The translations under genes were made by a program, and so were the position numbers. Source: an uncultured Garciella sp. (lineage in GTDB: Bacteria > Bacillota > Clostridia > Eubacteriales > Garciellaceae). Taken from it: a stretch of 20,019 nt of DNA. Location: positions 1-20,019 of the forward strand of contig USMD01000024.1 of assembly GCA_900555725.1 (NCBI GenBank). The letters run 5' to 3'. This document shows positions 15,199-20,019 of this stretch, one piece after another (the stretch's first letter is position 1; every line of letters starts with the position of its first letter). The notes beneath the pieces were generated by a model, which was not told the origin of the DNA, searched no databases, and saw only the letters and a program-made list of their open reading frames with translations.

Positions 15199-15582
15199 TT
15201 ATTCTGTCTGTATTACTTCTACTTTGTATCCATCTGGGTCGGTTACGAAATAATAATGGGGTTCGCTTCCTGGAAGTCCCATTAATTTTGTTACTTCATA
15301 GCCCATTTCCATGTGTTTTTGTCTAGAAGCTTCTAAATCATCTACAGAAACTGCCATATGGCTATACCCATTTCCTAATTCATAGGGCTTTTCAGGATTA
15401 TAGTTATAAGTGAGTTCTAATTCATATTTTCCATCTTCATCACTTAAGTAAACTAAAGTAAACTTTGCTTCTGGAAAGTCTTTCCTTCGCGTTTCTTTAA
15501 GACCTAAAGCTTCTTGATAAAATTTTAAAGATTTTTCTAAATCCATTATTCTAATACAAGTATGTAGCAGTTTATAACTCAC
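15199..15582 (-). CDS. gloA: Glyoxalase I (lactoylglutathione lyase-like, VOC family)
   Basis: A single-chain VOC protein of 127 aa with two beta-alpha-beta-beta-beta repeats. The four expected metal ligands are present: His7 (HTCIRI), Glu56 (ELELTYN), His75 (GYSHMAV) and Glu122 (KVEVIQ), matching short nickel/cobalt-type bacterial glyoxalase I. It would isomerise the methylglyoxal hemithioacetal. Low-GC Gram-positive bacteria often use bacillithiol or another thiol instead of glutathione, so the thiol partner is uncertain. The start codon is GTG at 15582, with GGGGGG seven bases upstream, and this gives the family N-terminus MSYKLLHTCIRI. The gene stands alone with a strong terminator. Closely related VOC enzymes cannot be fully excluded. 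Confidence 0.88.
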   Translation of the reverse strand: MSYKLLHTCIRIMDLEKSLKFYQEALGLKETRRKDFPEAKFTLVYLSDEDGKYELELTYNYNPEKPYELGNGYSHMAVSVDDLEASRQKHMEMGYEVTKLMGLPGSEPHYYFVTDPDGYKVEVIQTE

Positions 15583-15730
15583 AAGTCATCCCCCCAAATT
15601 TTTTATGCTTTATTTTTATTATACCTAATTCTATTAATTATAATCACTTTTTTTTAATGGAGATATTGCAAAATGCAGAAGAAATAAAAATATTGTATCA
15701 TCTCTTTTCCTAGTATTATAAGAAATCCGT

Positions 15731-15773
15731 TAAAAAGCTTGGATTGTTTGACCAAAGAAAATTTTCCAGGCTT
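15731..15773 (-). terminator. Rho-independent terminator after asnB
   Basis: AAGCTTGGA and TCCAGGCTT (15735-15743 and 15765-15773) pair over 9 bp with one imperfect pair. On the minus strand TTTTTAA follows. It lies about 20 bp after the asnB stop. The loop is long (21 nt), so the call is moderate. Confidence 0.6.
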
Positions 15774-15791
15774 TAGGATTTCCCATTGAAA

Positions 15792-17636
15792 TTATTTTTC
15801 AATTTTTACATGATATTCTTCCATCCAGATATTCATTTGAATAAAATATGCGATTAATTGGGGGCCTGTCATAAGTTGTCCATACCAAGGCTTTTTAAAG
15901 GATGTCCCTGCTGAATCCACTATTTCAGTAACTACATCTCTATCTACCAATTGTAGGATAGGAGCATTTTTATCTTTCATGATTTTTCTCATCCATCCTT
16001 GCACCGCCTTTGTAAAAGTCACATTATAGGTTTTGGGATAGGGACTTTTTTTCCTTTCGATGATATCATCAGGTAAAATTCCCTTTAGGGCAGCCCTTAA
16101 TAATCCCTTTTCTCTCCCTTTATAAAATTTTATTTCATTTGGAATATTATAAGCGTATTCCACCAATCGATAGTCCGCAAAGGGGACCCTTACTTCTAGA
16201 CTATTAGCCATGCTCATACGATCTTTTCTTGTAAGCAGGGTAACCATAAACCATTTGATATTTAAGTAAAATAATTCTCTCATTCTTGCGTCCATAGGGG
16301 ATTCCTCTGGAAGTTTTGGAACTTGGCGAATGGTATCAAGATATTTTTGCTGAATATACTCTTCTAAAGGATAGTGTTGAAACTCTTTATTTAAAATCTC
16401 TTTTCTCTCCCTTGTGGATTTTGACCAAGGAAAGGTAGTTGCTTGAATATCCTCTTTTTTAGTAAACCAGGGATACCCCCCAAAGATTTCATCAGCACAT
16501 TCCCCTGAAAGAGCTACTGTAGCTTTTTTTCGAATCTCTTTGCAGAATAAATATAAAGAAGAATCGATATCTACATAGCCCGGCAAATCGTTAGCTAATA
16601 CAGCGTCCTTTAGAGCTAATGCCAATTGCAAATTATCTAAAATCACTGTATTATGATTGCTATCAATATAATCTGCCATCCTTTCTGCCCATACTTGATC
16701 TGAGGTAGGTTGAAATTCATTGGCATGGAAGTATTTATCATTTCCTTCATAATCAATAGAAAAGGTCTCTAACTGTTCCTTTCCTTCTCTTTTAAAATAA
16801 TTCGCTGTAATAGCAGAAATGGCACTGGAATCTAGCCCTCCAGACAGAAATGTACATACTGGTACATCGGATACCAATTGCCTTTCTACTGCATCAATTA
16901 ATAATTGTCTTACATTTTCTATGGTAGTATCCATATCTTCCTCATAGGGTTTTGCCTCCGGTTTCCAATATTCCTTTAAATTTACTTTTTCATCCTTATA
17001 TATTAAGTAATGGGCAGGAGGAATTTCCCTAATATCTTTAAAAACCCCATTATCCAAGGATTTCGCAGGTCCTAATCCAAATATTTCCATAATCCCTTCT
17101 GCATTTATTACTGGTTTAATCATTGGATGTTTTAACAATGCCTTAATTTGAGAAGCAAAGATTAAATTATCATTTTTGATACTATAAAATAAAGGCTTTA
17201 CCCCTAAATGATCCCTGGCCAAAAATAGACTTTTTTCCTTTTCATCCCATACTCCAAAGGCAAAGATTCCATTAATATGTTTTAGGCAATCTACTCCCCA
17301 CTCTATATAGGCTATTAATAAAACTTCCGTATCAGAATAAGACTGAAATCTATAACCCTTTTCTAAAAGTTTTCTTCTTACTTCCTTGGTATTATATAAT
17401 TCTCCATTATAAACAAGGACATATTTATAATCTCCAATAATTCGTATCATAGGCTGTGTTCCTCCCTCTGGGTCCACAATAATAAGTCTTCTATGACCTA
17501 ATAGGGTACTTTCTGAAGAGTAAAACCCACAATCATCTGGCCCCCTTGCTATAAGGCTGTTTGCCATATTTTCAACTATTCCAATATGATCTGTAATATT
17601 TCTTTGAACATTGATCCATCCTACAATACCACACAT
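15792..17636 (-). CDS. asnB: Asparagine synthetase B (glutamine-hydrolysing)
   Basis: AsnB makes asparagine from aspartate, ATP and glutamine. The N-terminal glutaminase domain (about 1-200) begins MCGIVGW, where Cys2 becomes the N-terminal nucleophile; supporting residues are Arg50 (GHRRLIIVD), the YNGE motif (76-79) and Asp102 (SDTEV). The synthetase domain has the ATP pyrophosphatase loop SGGLDS (265-270) and SGECADEIFGGYPW. The protein has 614 aa, normal for the class. An ATG two codons upstream (17642) exists, but the start at 17636 is chosen because AAGGAGG has a 7-nt gap to it and the cysteine must be residue 2. The gene is single and is preceded by a structured leader at 17677-17782. 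Related AsnB-like amidotransferases exist, but all catalytic motifs for asparagine synthesis are present. Confidence 0.95.
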   Translation of the reverse strand: MCGIVGWINVQRNITDHIGIVENMANSLIARGPDDCGFYSSESTLLGHRRLIIVDPEGGTQPMIRIIGDYKYVLVYNGELYNTKEVRRKLLEKGYRFQSYSDTEVLLIAYIEWGVDCLKHINGIFAFGVWDEKEKSLFLARDHLGVKPLFYSIKNDNLIFASQIKALLKHPMIKPVINAEGIMEIFGLGPAKSLDNGVFKDIREIPPAHYLIYKDEKVNLKEYWKPEAKPYEEDMDTTIENVRQLLIDAVERQLVSDVPVCTFLSGGLDSSAISAITANYFKREGKEQLETFSIDYEGNDKYFHANEFQPTSDQVWAERMADYIDSNHNTVILDNLQLALALKDAVLANDLPGYVDIDSSLYLFCKEIRKKATVALSGECADEIFGGYPWFTKKEDIQATTFPWSKSTRERKEILNKEFQHYPLEEYIQQKYLDTIRQVPKLPEESPMDARMRELFYLNIKWFMVTLLTRKDRMSMANSLEVRVPFADYRLVEYAYNIPNEIKFYKGREKGLLRAALKGILPDDIIERKKSPYPKTYNVTFTKAVQGWMRKIMKDKNAPILQLVDRDVVTEIVDSAGTSFKKPWYGQLMTGPQLIAYFIQMNIWMEEYHVKIEK

Positions 17637-17676
17637 ATTCATGCCTCCTTAAAAAATGTTATATGATGAATTGAAC

Positions 17677-17782
17677 AAAAAAAGACCCCATAGGTTTTTT
17701 ATCCGATGACTAAGCTTTAGCTGGAGTAAAAACTCCATCTGAAGCCAAGAACTCTGTTTATACCTATAGCGCCTTTGCTATA
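17677..17782 (-). ncRNA. Unassigned structured leader upstream of asnB
   Basis: On the minus strand a 5' hairpin TATAGC/GCTATA (17782-17777 and 17770-17765) overlaps a long-range stem CTATAGGT/ACCTATGG (17769-17762 and 17695-17688). Between these, a hairpin at 17744-17715 has six-bp TGGAGT/ACTCCA next to a TTTT loop and a weaker outer part. The stem is followed by GTC and seven T residues (17683-17677), and a weak local terminator (ACC/GGT plus A:T pairs) can form instead. There is no T-box sequence, and I cannot match it to a riboswitch class I know. Pairing quality does not settle the strand; the T-run and position favour the minus strand. Confidence 0.4.
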
Positions 17783-17833
17783 TACTTTCATTTATATGAA
17801 TAAAATGCTTATTTGTTTCCAAAAATTTTATAG

Positions 17834-17878
17834 ATTTATTTTATTTTTTCTTTATAAAAAATAAAAAATAAAATAAAT
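17834..17878. repeat. Pure A/T inverted repeat
   Basis: Two 16-bp arms (17834-17849 and 17863-17878), perfectly complementary and made only of A and T, are separated by 13 bp. It lies in the AT-rich promoter region between the divergent asnB and DUF2512 genes. It may act as an AT-rich promoter element or be low-complexity chance. Confidence 0.4.
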
Positions 17879-17941
17879 GTATAGATGCATAGAAAAATTG
17901 AGAGAATAGAAATGAAAAATAATTTTTAAGGAGGAAAAGAT

Positions 17942-18295
17942 ATGAACCAAACCCTAAAGGCTCTTATCATTAAGTTTTTGATGACCTTTGTTGTAGCATG
18001 GATTTCATTGGGGTTTATTGAAAACAATACTTTAACATGGATACTTATTTTTTCATTAATAGGCGCCATTGTTAATTATATAATCGGAGATTTGTTTATC
18101 CTTCCTACTTTTGGAAATTTGGTTGCATCCCTTGGAGATGGTATTATGGGTGCATTAGTCGCTTATTTATTATCTACTATGACTGAAAATTTAAATGTAA
18201 CATTAAATTCCCTTGTCCTACTTGGAGCACTGATTGCAATAGGAGAATACTTCTTTCACAAATATCTTATAAAGAATGATAAGGTGTCTCCATAA
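17942..18295 (+). CDS. DUF2512 (YndM-like) integral membrane protein
   Basis: The 117-aa protein is almost entirely hydrophobic, with about four transmembrane segments (roughly 8-26, 31-50, 62-82 and 90-108) and short loops. The segment GDLFILPTFGNLVASLGDG (about 49-67) is the hallmark of DUF2512 proteins, common in spore-forming Firmicutes and without a known biochemical role. The C-terminus is short and basic (HKYLIKNDKVSP). ATG at 17942 has AAGGAGG with a 7-nt gap. The gene is single, divergent from asnB, and ends in the second copy of the hairpin repeat. No sporulation sigma-factor promoter could be assigned with confidence. Confidence 0.85.
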   Translation: MNQTLKALIIKFLMTFVVAWISLGFIENNTLTWILIFSLIGAIVNYIIGDLFILPTFGNLVASLGDGIMGALVAYLLSTMTENLNVTLNSLVLLGALIAIGEYFFHKYLIKNDKVSP

Positions 18296-18300
18296 ATAGT

Positions 18301-18352
18301 AAAAGTCATAGATGTCTTCATTTACAACTCCATGAAGCACCTATGACTTTTT
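18301..18352 (+). terminator. Terminator after the DUF2512 gene; copy 2 of the 43-nt hairpin repeat
   Basis: GTCATAG and CTATGAC (18305-18311 and 18341-18347), extended by AAAA:TTTT outside and CTTCAT:ATGAAG inside, form a long stem followed by TTTTTC. The core 18305-18347 matches 5524-5566 at 35 of 43 positions without gaps. It begins 5 bp after the stop codon. Confidence 0.85.
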
Positions 18353-18365
18353 CATTATTTATTTT

Positions 18366-18499
18366 ATAGAGGAAATTGCACAAATAAGATTTTCTCAAAC
18401 ACGAGTTTGTGCTACACCATATACTGTATATGACGATCCTATTACATTCTAGATATAAATGATTGTGTTTGAGAAAATCAATGATGCAATTTCCTCTAT
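18366..18499. repeat. 134-bp nested inverted-repeat element (MITE-like)
   Basis: The outer arms ATAGAGGAAATTGCA (18366-18380) and their reverse complement (18485-18499) are perfect over 15 bp. After offsets of 7 and 5 bp, inner arms GATTTTCTCAAACAC (18388-18402) and their reverse complement (18465-18479) are again perfect over 15 bp. The interior holds a perfect small palindrome CATATACTGTATATG (18418-18432) and encodes nothing. No clear target duplication is visible. The right end supplies the TAG stop of the M23 peptidase gene. It may be a miniature transposable element or a large bidirectional hairpin. Confidence 0.7.
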
Positions 18500-19854
18500 T
18501 CATAATTTATATAACCTTTAGGATTCACTGGGACACCATTTTTCCTTACTTCAAGGTGAAGATGTGGGCCTGTAGATCTTCCCGTGTTTCCTGATTTTGA
18601 AATTACTTGTCCTTTATATACCCTATCTCCTGCTTTCACTAAAAGTTTGCTATTATGGCCATATCTTGTCTCATATCCATTCTCGTGATCAATAATGACG
18701 ATATTTCCATATCCACTTTGTACACCAGAAAAGGTTACTTTTCCCCCATCAGCGGCTTTTACATCGGTTCCCTCAGGCATGGCAATATCCATTCCTTCAT
18801 GAATTGTTCCCCATCGGGCACCAAAATTGGATGAAATTCTACCCCGAGCAGGTGTCATAAGCTTCCCGGTAGCCATGGTTTTTGGCCTTTTTTTAGTGCC
18901 TCTTGCCACAACCTTCATCACTGGTTCTTCTAGGGTTTCTTCTTTTAGAATATGTTTTTCTTGTTCTACTCCGTTTACCTTCTCTATTTGTACATATATC
19001 TTCTTTTTCCCTTCCACTCCTTCCTCCACTACTTTTGTATTCCCTTGGTACATATCTACTGAGGTTTCATATTGGGTTTCAAAGGGAATTTTCCCTTCAT
19101 AGGAAGCAACTTCAATACTTTTTACATTAATATGGGGTTTAGGAATCATAAGCATAAGCTCTTGTCCTATTTTCACTTTTCCTAAATCTATATCTGGATT
19201 AGATTTTTGTATTTTTTCCAAGGTAAGGCCATATTTTTTCATAATATTCCAAACAGTATCCCCCTCTTTTAGAATGTAAGTATTGGCTTCGTCCTTCCCT
19301 TGTAGGATATATTTTAATACTTCTTCTTTTTCCTGCACCTTTTCCACTGGAACAAGCCTTTGTTGAATCTTTACATTCTCTACAAAACCTATTTCTTTTA
19401 ATTTCTTTCTTTCATCTTCTGAATTGTATTTTTTCTTTAATGCATTTAAAATATCATTGACTTCCTTTTTACTATTTAAATACGCAATATTCTTTCCATC
19501 TACATTTAATCTATAGGCTTCTATAGATATCTGAATGTGTTCTTTCATCTTTTCCTTGATTTCATCTAAAGTAGATATTTTATCTATTTTAGGATCATAT
19601 GTTTTTTCTACTACAATATTTTGGGAAAAGGTTACATCCTTTTTGAGATTTTCTTGTAAATCTTTTTTAATATTCTGTAATGCCTTCTCAGCAGTATTTT
19701 TATTCTCTACAATGCCTATTATTTTATCATCCATTTTTATAACATACATGGGTCTTATAAAAACCGCTCCTATGACAGAAGAAATAGCCATTATAATAAA
19801 TAAAATCATAATGATTTTTTTCTTACGTGTACTCAAATTTAAGGACTTTTCCAT
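18496..19854 (-). CDS. Membrane-anchored LysM-G5-M23 peptidoglycan peptidase
   Basis: The 452-aa protein begins with a basic tail and one membrane segment (about 13-33), placing the rest outside the cell. Then come a lysine/glutamate-rich region (about 40-190), a LysM domain (about 193-237: YILKEGDTVWNIMKKYGL), a G5 domain (about 245-320) and an M23 metallopeptidase domain (about 345-445). Zinc and active-site residues are visible: His352 and Asp356 in HEGMD, His400 in RYGH, and His431/His433 in GPHLHLEV. It should cleave peptide crosslinks in the cell wall. ATG at 19854 is the first sensible start, although GGGAGGGAG lies unusually far (11-13 nt) upstream. The stop codon lies inside the inverted repeat at 18366-18499, while the domain ends normally at NPKGYINYE. 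Confidence 0.93.
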   Translation of the reverse strand: MEKSLNLSTRKKKIIMILFIIMAISSVIGAVFIRPMYVIKMDDKIIGIVENKNTAEKALQNIKKDLQENLKKDVTFSQNIVVEKTYDPKIDKISTLDEIKEKMKEHIQISIEAYRLNVDGKNIAYLNSKKEVNDILNALKKKYNSEDERKKLKEIGFVENVKIQQRLVPVEKVQEKEEVLKYILQGKDEANTYILKEGDTVWNIMKKYGLTLEKIQKSNPDIDLGKVKIGQELMLMIPKPHINVKSIEVASYEGKIPFETQYETSVDMYQGNTKVVEEGVEGKKKIYVQIEKVNGVEQEKHILKEETLEEPVMKVVARGTKKRPKTMATGKLMTPARGRISSNFGARWGTIHEGMDIAMPEGTDVKAADGGKVTFSGVQSGYGNIVIIDHENGYETRYGHNSKLLVKAGDRVYKGQVISKSGNTGRSTGPHLHLEVRKNGVPVNPKGYINYE

Positions 19855-19972
19855 TTGCCTAAAAGCTCCCTCCCTATTTAGATATTTTTCCTCATTTTTG
19901 TTACAAGATATATCTATCTTTTACATTTTAGATATATTTCATAGTTTACGACTTTTTTCCTATTTTATACAT

Positions 19973-20011
19973 AAAAAAACAACCTTTCTACAATAAAAGG
20001 TTGTTTTTTTG
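19973..20011 (-). terminator. Terminator of a gene beyond the window end
   Basis: AAAAAAACAACCTTT (19973-19987) and AAAGGTTGTTTTTTT (19996-20010) form a perfect 15-bp stem with an 8-nt loop and poly-T on either strand. No plus-strand gene precedes it, so it most likely ends a minus-strand gene starting beyond 20019, upstream of the M23 gene. Confidence 0.8.
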
Positions 20012-20019
20012 TTATACGG

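Noticed and set aside
17643..17941. Asparagine T-box leader expected before asnB in Firmicutes.
   Set aside because: No GGGTGG-type T-box sequence or Stem I features are present on the minus strand.
19535..19996. Long plus-strand frame of 153 codons opposite the M23 peptidase gene.
   Set aside because: It lies mostly antisense to a well-supported gene, has low-complexity Phe/Ser/Ile content, and lacks a family match or ribosome binding site.

Overview
The window is ordinary chromosomal DNA from a low-GC Gram-positive bacterium, most likely a member of the Clostridia. This is inferred from the AT-rich intergenic DNA, strong AGGAGG ribosome binding sites, frequent TTG starts, TPP and FMN riboswitches, an adenosylcobalamin-dependent ribonucleotide reductase and a DUF2512 (YndM-like) protein. 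Genus cannot be assigned. I see no CRISPR array, prophage, tRNA or rRNA. The first 45 bases are not biological: they match an Illumina Nextera Read-2 adapter with part of the P7/i7 index primer, so base 46 is a raw assembly edge.

Layout. 46-1676 (-): a type I restriction-modification operon, hsdM then hsdS, with hsdS cut by the edge. 1907-4855 (-): class II ribonucleotide reductase nrdJ. 5055-5486 (+): an ElaA-like GNAT acetyltransferase. 5576-6322 (-): thiamine transporter subunit thiT under a TPP riboswitch. 6446-7033 (-): 3-methyladenine DNA glycosylase. 7034-7499: a gap with a possible mini transcription unit (+) and a possible decayed ORF (-). 7500-9190 (-): an L,D-transpeptidase and an ADP-ribosylglycohydrolase-family protein. 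9340-13169 (-): a full riboflavin operon, sigma-A promoter, FMN riboswitch and terminator, ribD, ribE, ribBA, ribH. 13174-13404 (-): a small SHOCT membrane protein. 13631-14941 (+): a CcdA-TlpA fusion. 14924-15124 (-): a possible small ORF. 15199-15582 (-): glyoxalase I. 15792-17636 (-): asparagine synthetase B with a structured leader. 17942-18295 (+): a DUF2512 membrane protein. 18496-19854 (-): a LysM-G5-M23 cell-wall peptidase.

The genes are mainly housekeeping. The rib operon makes riboflavin from GTP and ribulose-5-phosphate. ThiT imports thiamine through a shared ECF module. NrdJ supplies dNTPs. The L,D-transpeptidase and M23 protein act on peptidoglycan. CcdA-TlpA moves reducing power across the membrane.

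The least explained material lies between genes: a 43-nt hairpin present twice with a conserved loop and a compensatory stem change; a 134-bp MITE-like nested inverted repeat whose end supplies a stop codon; a switch-like leader before asnB that I cannot assign to a known class; and a compact promoter, 15-codon ORF and strong terminator at 7259-7475. All four are inferences from one sequence and need comparative searches.
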